Below the pieces are notes generated by a model. That model was not told the origin of the DNA. It worked only from the letters and a program-made list of their open reading frames with translations, and did no database searches. Positions 23,372 to 31,822 of a DNA stretch of 40,491 nt are shown in pieces; position 1 is the stretch's first letter, and every line of letters starts with the position of its first letter. Origin of the DNA: S139-23 sp047639315 (lineage in GTDB: Bacteria; Planctomycetota; GCA-002687715; DRQF01); assembly GCA_047639315.1 (NCBI GenBank), contig JBLINQ010000025.1:1-40491 (forward strand). Reading direction: 5' to 3'. Made by a program: the position numbers and the translations under genes.

Positions 23372-26284
23372 ATGCAAAAGAGTCGACTCTTGAGCATAAC
23401 TGCCGTCGCCTTCGTTCTCATGAGCGTGTCGGCCTTATCTCAGCCCTACGAATACACCTGGGGCCAACGCCTCATGCAAGACTATCGCTATGAAGACATG
23501 GCAGAGGTAGTCTTTACGAGGCTGTCAAAAGTCTCTTCGAAACGGGATTCAGTCTTGGGTGTCAAAGGACTCGCTCAACTGAAGCGCCGTCAAGCACTCT
23601 TGTCAGAAGACCTGGCGGAGCGCGCGAAATTCAACGACGAATGCCTGGAAATGTTCCGCAAGGTGACCAAGTCGATGAAGCGCGGCTCGATCGAATACTT
23701 TGAGACGTTCTTCGACCTCGCAGCGACGATTCAAGACATCGTCAGTGAAGAAATCAGATTCATCCAAGAGGGTCGTATTCCTTCTGGGGACCAAATGGAA
23801 GCTGTGACGAAGCGGAATGAAAACCGTCTCGCCGAAGCCACCCAGATCTACGAGCGTGCCGCAGCGACCTTGGAAGCTATGGTCAATGATCCCAAGGCTC
23901 TGGACCTCTCAAGGCGAGCATCCCTGGACAAGAACGTTGTTCGCCTCCTCCGTGCCGAGTTGATCGGTACCGACCCAAAGAAGCTTAAGTCACCATTCCG
24001 CAACGAAGCCTTGGTTGATGCCGTTGAAGAGCTGGAAGATTTCGGACTCTTCAACTCGGGCACGCTTTGGGAAATGTACTCCTACATCTGGCTCGGTCGT
24101 GTCCATGCTGCCTTGTATGAAGGTGGTTTCGGTGAAACTGATATCGCCAAGGTCGACTTCGACTACTGGTATGTCTTCCAGAGCTTGACTGGCGACGAAG
24201 CCATGACCAATCCAAATTGGGCCACGATTGTGTCCCAGTCTCTTTATTGGGAATTCCAATTCCTCAACAAGCACGGTGCCACGGACTTGGTTGTCGAGCA
24301 CGGCGACAAAATGATCGCTCGTTATGCTGAGTTGGGCTGGACCTTTGACTACAACGGTCGTATGGCTCAAATCGAATTGGGGCGGGCATATCAGACCGTT
24401 GGTCGTACCGATGCGGCGCTCACGATTGCTGCTTCTGTTTCGGCTAAGGGCGGCTTCCCAGGACAGGAAGCTGACAAGCTCATGAGCTTGGTGATCCGCA
24501 CAGACAAGAACAAGGATCAGCTCGATGCCGTTGTTTTGGCATCTGGTGCGAATGGTGCTTGGGTTGCCGCGAGAAACAATCCTGAGAAGTACGCTGAAGC
24601 GATTCAGCTGTACCAAATCGTCCTTTTCAACTTGGCTAAAGTTAAGGACGTCGAGCAGCGCAACATCCTCGGCCGCGAAGCTTATTATCGCATTGGCCGT
24701 TGCAACGATAAATTGGGCCGCTCCATAGAGGCCTACATTGCTCTTGAGCAGGCCTATAAGCGTTTCAACAACGAGCACCTTGGCGAGAATCGCAAGATTA
24801 ACCAAGACATCGCCAAGTACTGGCGCGCTGTAGGTAGCGATTTGGTCAGGATCACCAGCGGGGCACCTTTTGCCAATGAGTTGCGCAACAAGTGCAATGA
24901 TTGGGTGATTGCTCACCAGCCTGCCGGCATCGCTGGTGGTGGTGGAGACGTCATGCGCTTGCTTTGGGCTAAGGCTCAGGGTCAGTTTCGATCCAAGAGC
25001 TATGCCGACAGCTTGCTGTCATACGAGAAGATCGCAGCAAAGCCATCCGAGTACCAAGAACGAGCTATGGTGAAGGTTGCTGTTGTGACTTCTACCTTGT
25101 TGCTCAAGAACAAAGATGCCACGGCTCCTCAGTGGCGCGCCGCTGCTAAGAAGTTCGAAGACTATCTGGCCTACACAGAAGCCTCGAAGGCAACAGACCC
25201 ACTTCAACTGAAGTCGCGTCGGGCTGCTTTGGTTGAGGCGAATTTTCAGTTGACCGAGTGCTTCATCAAGGCGGCTGGTATCGAGCCAGACTTGGCGGTT
25301 AAGAAGCAAGACTACGCCAAGATCCCGAAGCCGGCCATGTTCGTGATCGATAACTCGAAAGACGCGAACGTTAAGCAGCATTGCCGCTACAACATGCTCG
25401 TGGCTCTTCTTGATAGCGGCAAGACAGAGGAAGCGAATGCTTCCTTCAAAGACATGTATGCCGCTGATCCGAATCACAAGTTGATTTGGCGAGCTGCCCT
25501 GAAGGTGAGTAACTCGTTAAGCAAGAAATTCGAAGCGATGCCAAGAGGCACCGTCGAAGATGCCGCTTTGGCTAACCCGATCCGTTTGGAGTCGATTCGG
25601 GCCTATCGTGTCTACCTGATTGCCAACCTTAAGTCGAAGAGCAGTTATTGGTCACGCGGCATCAAGGGCTTCTATGAGTTGGAGCGATGGGCGGAAGCTG
25701 AAGAGCTGATTGATCAGCTGCTCAAGCGCTTCGGCTCAAAACTGCCACAAAAGACGGCGCGTTATGCCAATCGCTGCAAAGCTCGTTGTCTTCTTGAGCG
25801 CGCCAAGATCGCCTTTGCCGGCGGTGACAAGGAAAAGACCGATCGTCTCTTTGAACAAGCGGCGCCGATTTACGCCAAGCTTGTGGGCAAGGACAACAAA
25901 GCATCGAATGTGACCTTGGAAGAAGCGGCACAGATCTTTGGTGGTTTCCTCTCAGAAGAAAACCGTCGCGGTCAACGCAACTACTACCAAGGTAACGCCG
26001 AGTACGAGCGGGCGGCCAAGATCTGGAAGAAGCTGCAGTCGCGTTTTCGCAGATCTGCTGACAGCGCCGAAAACGATGTCGAAGAAGCAGTCTTTCAAGC
26101 CAAAGCACAAAGAGCTCGCATCTACACCTTCCTCCTGGTCTACAAGGATGCGAAGCAGAAAGGCGATGCACGTGGCTTGAAGAAGATCAAGAGAAACGTC
26201 GATGCTGTCTTCCAAAAGACATCTTTGCCGGGTGGCAAGAAGTTGGTCGGGCTATGGGAATGGCTCAGAGACCAAGATTTTTAA
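23372..26284 (+). CDS. Large exported TPR protein of the secretin-Exb cluster
   Basis: A 970-residue protein. ATG 23372 is chosen over the longer frame because GAGGA lies 10 bases upstream and a signal peptide follows (KSRLLS, hydrophobic core, cleavage near ALS-QP). The rest is almost entirely amphipathic helices with TPR-like spacing, for example around LGRAYQTVGRTDAALTIA, YYRIGRCNDKLGRSIEAYIA and ELERWAEAEELIDQLL. There is no catalytic motif and no lipobox, so it should be a soluble periplasmic scaffold. It heads the group with the second TPR protein and the ExbB/ExbD genes, and a scaffold or partner role for the motor or secretin is inferred. Confidence 0.75.
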   Translation: MQKSRLLSITAVAFVLMSVSALSQPYEYTWGQRLMQDYRYEDMAEVVFTRLSKVSSKRDSVLGVKGLAQLKRRQALLSEDLAERAKFNDECLEMFRKVTKSMKRGSIEYFETFFDLAATIQDIVSEEIRFIQEGRIPSGDQMEAVTKRNENRLAEATQIYERAAATLEAMVNDPKALDLSRRASLDKNVVRLLRAELIGTDPKKLKSPFRNEALVDAVEELEDFGLFNSGTLWEMYSYIWLGRVHAALYEGGFGETDIAKVDFDYWYVFQSLTGDEAMTNPNWATIVSQSLYWEFQFLNKHGATDLVVEHGDKMIARYAELGWTFDYNGRMAQIELGRAYQTVGRTDAALTIAASVSAKGGFPGQEADKLMSLVIRTDKNKDQLDAVVLASGANGAWVAARNNPEKYAEAIQLYQIVLFNLAKVKDVEQRNILGREAYYRIGRCNDKLGRSIEAYIALEQAYKRFNNEHLGENRKINQDIAKYWRAVGSDLVRITSGAPFANELRNKCNDWVIAHQPAGIAGGGGDVMRLLWAKAQGQFRSKSYADSLLSYEKIAAKPSEYQERAMVKVAVVTSTLLLKNKDATAPQWRAAAKKFEDYLAYTEASKATDPLQLKSRRAALVEANFQLTECFIKAAGIEPDLAVKKQDYAKIPKPAMFVIDNSKDANVKQHCRYNMLVALLDSGKTEEANASFKDMYAADPNHKLIWRAALKVSNSLSKKFEAMPRGTVEDAALANPIRLESIRAYRVYLIANLKSKSSYWSRGIKGFYELERWAEAEELIDQLLKRFGSKLPQKTARYANRCKARCLLERAKIAFAGGDKEKTDRLFEQAAPIYAKLVGKDNKASNVTLEEAAQIFGGFLSEENRRGQRNYYQGNAEYERAAKIWKKLQSRFRRSADSAENDVEEAVFQAKAQRARIYTFLLVYKDAKQKGDARGLKKIKRNVDAVFQKTSLPGGKKLVGLWEWLRDQDF

Positions 26285-26320
26285 ACCCGAAGGCAACAGA
26301 AACAACGATCGAGGATAAAC

Positions 26321-27418
26321 ATGAAGCTCTTTAAGTTGGTGTTAACGATTGTCGCTTTGATGCCCCTTGTGGCACAAGCCGACACAATCTTGCTGAAAGG
26401 CAAGAAACCCATTTCTGGTGTAAAAATCGTCTCTGAGACGATGAAGGAAATCACCTATTCGAAGAATGGCAAGTCGAAGAAGACGGTTGCAGCAGCTGAG
26501 GTTGTTGCGGTTGTCTACGATCGCCAGCCAGTAAACTTTCGGATTGGCAGCGAGCGCTTTAGTCTTGGCGATTTCGTCAATGCTGTTTCGCGACTCAAGC
26601 CTGCCGTCGACGAAGGTGAAAGCGATCAACCTTGGGTGAAGCCTTACGCGCTTTTGTTCCTTGGCAAATCCCAATTCGCCAACGGCGAATTTCGTGATGC
26701 CATCGCAACGTTCAAGCAGTTGATGCCCTTAGTGGCAGGCCACCGGATCTACCCAGAGGCCGCCTTAAGCCTGGCTCGCAGTCAAAGCTTGGACGGACTC
26801 CACGACGATGCAAAGTCGACATTGACCAAGCTCGTCAACGTCTTGGAGCAGAATGGGGTGAAGGGGCCAAGAGCCATGCAGGCCAAATTGGCCATGGCTG
26901 AGTCCTTTATGGCTGCCGCCAAATTTAGTTTGGCAGCCGACGCGTTTAAGGAAGTGGCCGCGGCTGCAACCGGCGCTAAGGGCAAAGTTGAGGAGCTTGC
27001 ATTCCATGCGAAAGCGCGCCTCTTAGCTGCCAACCTAATGAACAAAGACAACCCTAAAGCTAAGATCGTCCTTAGCGAATTGCGTTCTGCGTCACAAAAA
27101 AGAAGCAGCGCAGCTCAGGCTGCCTATCGCGGCGCCAAAGTCACGATGTTACTGCTCGGTGGCGATGGTGCACAAGCTCCTGGAACGAAAGAGCTTCTGG
27201 AAGCTGCCTTCGATTTGTCGAAGGCCAGAGGAGAAAATTTCACGGTCGTTTCCGAGATGCCGAGAAATTGCTATCTTTTGGGTGTAATTCACTTAAAACT
27301 CGATGGCTCCTTGAGCAAAGCTAAGGAACTTGCAAAAGGCTACTTTGAAGAGACTCGTCGGGTTTACCCAGAGTCACGTGAAGCCTTTCTTGCAAGAGAC
27401 GAACTGAAGAAAATGTAA
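26321..27418 (+). CDS. Exported TPR protein with N-terminal beta domain
   Basis: A 365-residue periplasmic protein with a clear signal peptide (KLFKLVLTIVALMPLVAQA-DT). Residues about 22-70 form a small beta-rich unit (ADTILLKGKKPISGVKIV, then VAAAEVVAVVYD), followed by TPR-like repeats (LLFLGKSQFANGEFRDAIATFKQL, AALSLARSQSLDGLHDDAKSTL). The layout recalls CpoB/YbgF, the periplasmic TPR protein of Tol-Pal systems, which fits the ExbB/TolQ and ExbD/TolR genes downstream, although sequence identity to CpoB is not claimed. GAGGATAAAC precedes the ATG. It lies 36 bases after the large TPR gene, probably in one transcript. Confidence 0.75.
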   Translation: MKLFKLVLTIVALMPLVAQADTILLKGKKPISGVKIVSETMKEITYSKNGKSKKTVAAAEVVAVVYDRQPVNFRIGSERFSLGDFVNAVSRLKPAVDEGESDQPWVKPYALLFLGKSQFANGEFRDAIATFKQLMPLVAGHRIYPEAALSLARSQSLDGLHDDAKSTLTKLVNVLEQNGVKGPRAMQAKLAMAESFMAAAKFSLAADAFKEVAAAATGAKGKVEELAFHAKARLLAANLMNKDNPKAKIVLSELRSASQKRSSAAQAAYRGAKVTMLLLGGDGAQAPGTKELLEAAFDLSKARGENFTVVSEMPRNCYLLGVIHLKLDGSLSKAKELAKGYFEETRRVYPESREAFLARDELKKM

Positions 27419-27454
27419 AGCCAAGAAGGTGAGGAAAACACCCTCGCCTGGCTT
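27418..27454 (+). other. mRNA hairpin between the TPR gene and exbB
   Basis: AAGCCA (27418-27423) pairs with TGGCTT (27449-27454), and GGTGAGG (27428-27434) with CCTCGCC (27442-27448), with AGAA bulged and an AAAACAC loop. The stem is long and GC-rich but has no T-run, so mRNA processing, stabilisation or partial termination is more likely than full termination. Confidence 0.5.
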
Positions 27455-27514
27455 AGAAATCGAAGCAACGCGACGTGCTTAGCTTCATGAACGAGATTGC
27501 CCGAGGAGCATTAG

Positions 27515-27541
27515 ACTCCCGGCAATAACTGAGACGGGAGT
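27515..27541 (+). promoter_or_regulatory. Hairpin that covers the exbB ribosome-binding site
   Basis: ACTCCCG (27515-27521) and CGGGAGT (27535-27541) form a perfect 7-bp stem with a 13-base loop. GGGAG (27536-27540), the best ribosome-binding site for ATG 27553, lies in the right arm, so the structure would hide it until opened. Confidence 0.4.
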
Positions 27542-27552
27542 AGTATCGGATC

Positions 27553-28230
27553 ATGCGCATCAAGACCTCTTCGCTAATCATGGCAGCTGCGGCGTTTTTG
27601 GCCCTGACCACACCAGCATATGCCGTTGGCGCGAGCACCTTGCTCACTGGTGGTGGCGGTATTGGTTACATCTTGTGGCTATTGTCCGTTGTCGGCGTGG
27701 CCCTCATCATTGAGCACTTCATGAACGTACGTCGTGAGAAGTTGGCTCCGCCAGACATCATTGATGACATTGAGACCATGCTCAACGAAGAGCAATTCCA
27801 AGAGGCACTCGAATTGTGCGAGTCCGAGCCAAACTTCCTGACCAACGTCCTCGCGGCTGCGCTTCCGAAAATGGAGCACGGTTACGATTCGATGGAACAA
27901 GCGGCTCATGACATCTCCGAGGAAGAGGCTATTAAGCTTCACTCGAAGGTTTCTTGGCTCTCACTGCTTTCAGCTGTTTCGCCTATGCTTGGTTTGCTCG
28001 GTACTGTTTGGGGTATGATCGGCGCGTTCGATGTTATCGCGAGCAGTTCTGCACCAGAGCCAGCTGACTTTGCAGGTACGATTTCATTGGCACTTATCAC
28101 AACCGTTCTTGGTTTGATTGTCGCTATTCCAATGATGATCGGCTTCTTCTACTTCCGTAACAAGGTTACCCGTATCGTTCTTGAGATCGGCGCTATCACG
28201 GAAGACATGCTGGATCGTTTCCGCAACTAA
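27553..28230 (+). CDS. ExbB/TolQ/MotA-family proton channel protein
   Basis: A 225-residue inner-membrane stator protein that, with ExbD/TolR partners, converts the proton motive force into movement. A cleavable-looking N-terminal segment (1-24, ending TPAYA) precedes the first membrane helix (about 36-56), a cytoplasmic loop, and two more helices at about 135-160 and 175-200. The MLGLLGTVWGMIGAF segment (145-159) and LALITTVLGLIVAIPMMIG are hallmarks of the family. The signal-peptide-like leader before the first helix is absent in E. coli ExbB, but such leaders occur elsewhere in the family. The gene is flanked by hairpins on both sides and uses CGT-rich codons, suggesting higher synthesis than its partners. 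Confidence 0.93.
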   Translation: MRIKTSSLIMAAAAFLALTTPAYAVGASTLLTGGGGIGYILWLLSVVGVALIIEHFMNVRREKLAPPDIIDDIETMLNEEQFQEALELCESEPNFLTNVLAAALPKMEHGYDSMEQAAHDISEEEAIKLHSKVSWLSLLSAVSPMLGLLGTVWGMIGAFDVIASSSAPEPADFAGTISLALITTVLGLIVAIPMMIGFFYFRNKVTRIVLEIGAITEDMLDRFRN

Positions 28231-28245
28231 GTCTCAGTTGTTGTT

Positions 28246-28267
28246 GGGCGAGGTTAAGGCCTCGCCC
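28246..28267 (+). other. mRNA hairpin between exbB and the first exbD
   Basis: GGGCGAGG (28246-28253) and CCTCGCCC (28260-28267) form a perfect 8-bp stem with loop TTAAGG. No T-run follows. It may stabilise the exbB message or reduce transcription into the exbD genes. Confidence 0.55.
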
Positions 28268-28316
28268 GTCAAACTAAAGATTTTGACAGCAACGACTGTC
28301 TGATAGGAGCGGAATC

Positions 28317-28844
28317 GTGGGTAAGAAGAAAATCAGAGAGCATACAGTTCCTGACGCAGATATCGGCATGGACATGACGCCGATGATCGACATTGTGTTC
28401 CAGATGATCATGTTCTTCATTATCATCACGGACTTTAGTCAGGAAGATATTGCACTCCTTGAGTTGCCTTGGTCGACGGTTGGCGTTGAAGATGACGGTG
28501 AGGACGAAAACCGTATCATCATCAATATCACTTCGCCGATCCCTACGAAGGCTGACCCCAAGAAGTGGGATGAAAGACGCAGGAAACAAGCAAATCAGAT
28601 TCTTGTCAAAGGCAAGCCAAAGGATTTCATTGGGATCTATAGGTTCCTTGAATCCAACGGCGTCCAGAACAAGCGGTATCGAGATCCTGAAAATCAGAAC
28701 CTCTCGACTCGGAGCATCCTGATTCGTTGTGATGGTGCCCAAGCGTTTGATTATGTGAAGGCGATTCTCCAAATCTGTGCGAATCCAGAAATTGCGATCT
28801 ACAAGATCGAGCTCGCAACTTCGGAACAAATTAAGGAAGAGTAG
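28317..28844 (+). CDS. ExbD/TolR-family protein 1
   Basis: A 175-residue inner-membrane protein with a short cytoplasmic N-terminus, one membrane helix (about 21-40) and a periplasmic domain. DMTPMIDIVFQM is the family motif, and Asp25 is the predicted proton-carrying residue. The periplasmic part is longer than in E. coli ExbD (141 residues) and has a charged insert (about 80-105). Translation starts at GTG 28317, with TAGGAG upstream. It follows exbB by 86 bases and is followed by a second exbD, giving a one-ExbB, two-ExbD set. Confidence 0.92.
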   Translation: MGKKKIREHTVPDADIGMDMTPMIDIVFQMIMFFIIITDFSQEDIALLELPWSTVGVEDDGEDENRIIINITSPIPTKADPKKWDERRRKQANQILVKGKPKDFIGIYRFLESNGVQNKRYRDPENQNLSTRSILIRCDGAQAFDYVKAILQICANPEIAIYKIELATSEQIKEE

Positions 28845-28895
28845 TTCGGCGATTAGCTCTTAGAACTGATGGACCGAACGCAGGAGATTTGACAG

Positions 28896-29438
28896 ATGGC
28901 AAAAAAGAAAAGTGCCGTAGAAGAAGAAATCAAGATGGATATGACGCCGATGATCGACGTTACGTTCCAGCTACTCATTTTCTTCATCATCACATTGAAG
29001 TTCAAATTGCTTGAGAAGAAGCTGTACTCGTATTTGCCAACAGATTTTGGCACCAATGCGACCCCTGAAATTGTTGATGACATCTTTGTGACTGTCAAAA
29101 TGAAACAGAAGAAGGGCAGTACTCCTGGCGGCAATTTGGTCGAACAGCAAACTGAGTACTACTTCGAACAAGAGAAGATCAAGGGCGAGACTCTTGGTGA
29201 AATTCACCAAAAGATCTACCAGAAGATCAAGAGCTTCAACGATCAGCAGCCTGAAGCGAAGGGCAAGATCGAAGCATGGAGTGGGGTTCCTCACGCCAGC
29301 GTCGTTTCGGTTCTCGACTTGTTCAATAAGGCTAAGTACAAGACGATCACTTTTGTTGGCCTAACAACCAACAAGAATATCACTGCCGGTAAGAAGTGGT
29401 GGAATAAGGTGCGCAAGCAACTCGCAGCGCCCCAGTAG
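28896..29438 (+). CDS. ExbD/TolR-family protein 2
   Basis: A 180-residue inner-membrane protein of the same family as its upstream neighbour, but clearly diverged. MDMTPMIDVTFQLLIFFIIT is the membrane motif, with Asp21 predicted to carry protons. The periplasmic part contains Lys-rich helices and ends in KVRKQLAAPQ. CAGGAG lies upstream of ATG 28896. Two different ExbD proteins beside one ExbB resemble the AglR-AglQ-AglS gliding motor of Myxococcus, whose two small subunits are both needed. The strong terminator at 29465 ends this unit. Confidence 0.92.
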   Translation: MAKKKSAVEEEIKMDMTPMIDVTFQLLIFFIITLKFKLLEKKLYSYLPTDFGTNATPEIVDDIFVTVKMKQKKGSTPGGNLVEQQTEYYFEQEKIKGETLGEIHQKIYQKIKSFNDQQPEAKGKIEAWSGVPHASVVSVLDLFNKAKYKTITFVGLTTNKNITAGKKWWNKVRKQLAAPQ

Positions 29439-29464
29439 TGATCAACTGAAAATCATTGATGAAC

Positions 29465-29505
29465 AATCAGGTGCAGGCCAGAATGGCTTGCACCTGATTT
29501 TTTTT
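29465..29505 (+). terminator. Strong intrinsic terminator after the ExbB/ExbD genes
   Basis: A 16-bp stem (29465-29480 with 29484-29499, one G-T pair) with loop GAA is followed by a T-run through 29505. It ends the TPR-TPR-exbB-exbD-exbD transcript. Confidence 0.92.
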
Positions 29506-29544
29506 GGCCTCAGCCGTACTGGCATGTTGAGATGGGGAGAAGAG

Positions 29545-31569
29545 ATGATTCTCTCTTTCTCTGGAAAGCCGATAGTTATGAGATTGAGCGGTGAATTGGA
29601 TGTCGTAGAGCGGCCGTATGCGAGGGATCTTGCGAGAGTTGCCGGCCTGGTCCTTGGGTGTCTGTTGCTTTCATCATGCTCCGACAATTCTACATCGGAG
29701 GACGGCCGGAGGGCCGAGTCTCGAAGTCGCCATGTTTTGCTCATTACCCTCGATACAACACGACAGGATCATCTCGGAATCTATGGACGACGTGTCGCCG
29801 GGCGTACAACAACTCCTACAATGGATGACTTTGGCGCTACCGGTCGAAGTTATAAACGAGCATTCACATCGACGCCGCTAACTTTGCCATCTCACACAAC
29901 CATGTTGACTGGCATGGAGCCGCCTCAACACGGGGTGCGGGAGAACAATGATTTTCGCCTCGTGGCGCAAAATTCCCGAAGCTTCACGACTGTGGCAGAG
30001 GATCTAAGCGAGAAGGGGTATGCCACTGGCGCCTTTGTCAGTTCGCGGGTCATGGCGAGTGAATTCGGACTTGGTGCGGGTTTCGATGTTTACGATGAAG
30101 TCCAATCAACAGGTGGTGGCGGCCACAGCCACTATGACGAGCGAGGTGCGATCGAGACGACGAGTGCAGCTCTCTCATGGTTCGACAAAGTCGAGTCGAA
30201 TGCCTCCTTGATGTGGGTGCATTTTTTCGATCCCCATCATCCCTACCGAGCTCACCCTGGAAGAGCCGATGCTGTCGTGAAAGCAGGGGGGAGTCCTTAT
30301 GACGGAGAAGTCGCATTTGTTGATGGGCAGATCGGGCGTTTGTTTCGCGCCTACAAGGAGCGCGGTCTTTGGGATGACACGCTCGTTTTGATTGTTGGTG
30401 ATCATGGCGAGGGGTTCGGCGAACATGGTGAAGAGAGCCATGGTTTTCTACTACATGACGCCACCATGCGCATACCGTTCTTGGCGAAATCGCCGGCTGA
30501 TATGCAGCTCCAAAAGAAGCGTGAATTCGTTCGTACAGTTGATGTGACTCCGACCATTCAAGAATTCGCCCGGGTGAAAATTCACGGCGAAAGTGTTGGG
30601 CGCAGTTTGTTCCAATCAATCGAGGATGACGCCGTATCCTATGGTGAAACCGTTTATCCGTTTCGGCAATTTGGCTGGGCTGCCTTGTGGAGCCTACGAA
30701 GTGAGAACTGGCTTTACATCGAAGGTGGCGGCAAGACTCTGCTCTATGATCATCGCAAGGATTTCGATGAGAAGAACGACTTAGCCACCAAGGACGTGCC
30801 CCGTACTAAGTCTATGAGAGGCCGACTTCTCAAGGTTCGCAGGCAACTGAAAAGTCTCATTGATTCCGATAGTCGTAAAGTCGAACCAGGCATGCGATCC
30901 AATGCATATTTGGGTGGTCCATCTCCAGACGTGCCGGCCGAACCGACAGTCGATGAGAACAAGAAACTTGCTCATCCTCGCGATCGAATGGGGACTCTCA
31001 ACCAACTCAATCGATTGACACGTCTCTTAGAAACTTTGCAGGCGAGGTCTACTAACGGGGCCGCCGCCACCCAGAGTGATCAGGCATTTGTTGACCTTCA
31101 GATTCTGACTGACCTCATGCGCGAACGTCGTGATCAAAGCCCGGCGATTCAGTTTTGGTTGGGGCGAGCCGACTGGAAATTGGGAGTCAGTTCTCAAGCG
31201 CGCGCGATTAGCAAGAAGTATCAAGCGCAGCTTCTTGAGCGCGGCTTCAATGAACTCACTTCGTATCTCAAGCAACGGTCGCTCGACTATCGGGCTTGGA
31301 ATATGCGTCTCTCGATCTCGTTGAGCCTGTGGCATTTGAGTGGAGACAAAGTTCAACTGGGGCGCATCATGGCGCTCGCCAAAGAACAAGAGGGGCGGGG
31401 CCTAGACGACGGCTTGATGCATTGTCTCAGGGGGCTTGCATTGGAGGCGAGCGGAAAGCTGAAAGAGGCGTGCGCCTCTTTTGAAGTTGCCGTGAAGAAG
31501 TCGCCCCGAAACGCCTCATTTCGTCGCGACCGCGATCGATTGCGCCAGAAAAACATTGAATCGAAGTGA
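29545..31569 (+). CDS. Sulfatase-fold (alkaline phosphatase superfamily) lipoprotein
   Basis: A predicted 674-residue lipoprotein with lipobox LSSC at Cys45. The hydrolase domain covers about 60-400: LLITLDTTRQDHLGIYG carries a metal-binding Asp, LTLPSHTTMLTG is the nucleophile region, and GDHGEGFGEHGEESHG holds metal ligands. True sulfatases have C/S-X-P-X-R, whose Cys or Ser becomes formylglycine. Here the position has Thr in TLPSH, so it is more likely a Thr-based phosphatase or phosphotransferase, or a sulfatase relative of unknown activity. The C-terminal third is helical and TPR-like. ATG 29545 follows GGGGAGAAGAG; ATG 29578 would give a more usual signal peptide length. It lies between the Exb genes and the second secretin. 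Confidence 0.8.
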   Translation: MILSFSGKPIVMRLSGELDVVERPYARDLARVAGLVLGCLLLSSCSDNSTSEDGRRAESRSRHVLLITLDTTRQDHLGIYGRRVAGRTTTPTMDDFGATGRSYKRAFTSTPLTLPSHTTMLTGMEPPQHGVRENNDFRLVAQNSRSFTTVAEDLSEKGYATGAFVSSRVMASEFGLGAGFDVYDEVQSTGGGGHSHYDERGAIETTSAALSWFDKVESNASLMWVHFFDPHHPYRAHPGRADAVVKAGGSPYDGEVAFVDGQIGRLFRAYKERGLWDDTLVLIVGDHGEGFGEHGEESHGFLLHDATMRIPFLAKSPADMQLQKKREFVRTVDVTPTIQEFARVKIHGESVGRSLFQSIEDDAVSYGETVYPFRQFGWAALWSLRSENWLYIEGGGKTLLYDHRKDFDEKNDLATKDVPRTKSMRGRLLKVRRQLKSLIDSDSRKVEPGMRSNAYLGGPSPDVPAEPTVDENKKLAHPRDRMGTLNQLNRLTRLLETLQARSTNGAAATQSDQAFVDLQILTDLMRERRDQSPAIQFWLGRADWKLGVSSQARAISKKYQAQLLERGFNELTSYLKQRSLDYRAWNMRLSISLSLWHLSGDKVQLGRIMALAKEQEGRGLDDGLMHCLRGLALEASGKLKEACASFEVAVKKSPRNASFRRDRDRLRQKNIESK

Positions 31570-31571
31570 CC

Positions 31572-31617
31572 AGCGCCTTGGTTTCAAGCCAGATCGATTG
31601 GTGCTTGAAGGCGCTTT
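31572..31617 (+). terminator. Terminator-like hairpin after the sulfatase-fold gene
   Basis: AGCGCCTT (31572-31579) pairs with AAGGCGCT (31608-31615), and CAAGC (31585-31589) with GCTTG (31603-31607). Only TTT ends it, so termination may be partial. Confidence 0.55.
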
Positions 31618-31786
31618 GTGAAAGCTACGGGGCCCCATAAAATGAGCCAAATTTGGGCCTCCTTTGTCTAGGTTTCCTGCGGATGTTGAAATGATTCGAA
31701 ATCTCGATAATTTCAAGGAATTGAAACCGACCGAAGTCCTTCTGCGTAAAGCTCTTATGAATGCAGGAACGCTTTGCTTTGTGGCC

Positions 31787-31816
31787 TTGACACTCGGCTC
31801 CAGGGTTATGTAGAAT
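31787..31816 (+). promoter_or_regulatory. Sigma-70-type promoter of the second secretin gene
   Basis: A perfect TTGACA (31787-31792) and TAGAAT (31811-31816) are separated by 18 bases, with transcription expected near 31823. It is the best promoter in the window. Confidence 0.7.
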
Positions 31817-31822
31817 CCTGCG

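Noticed and set aside
23990..24916. A 308-codon open frame on the minus strand inside the large TPR gene
   Set aside because: It mirrors the codon pattern of the plus-strand gene, which has a signal peptide, ribosome-binding site and TPR pattern.
28283..28303. TTGACA before the first exbD gene as an internal promoter
   Set aside because: The only following AT-containing hexamer (TAGGAG) is 15 bases on and is the ribosome-binding site.
31691..31813. A 40-codon open frame with a hydrophobic C-terminal half before the second secretin
   Set aside because: It has only a weak ribosome-binding site, and its end runs through the best promoter in the window.
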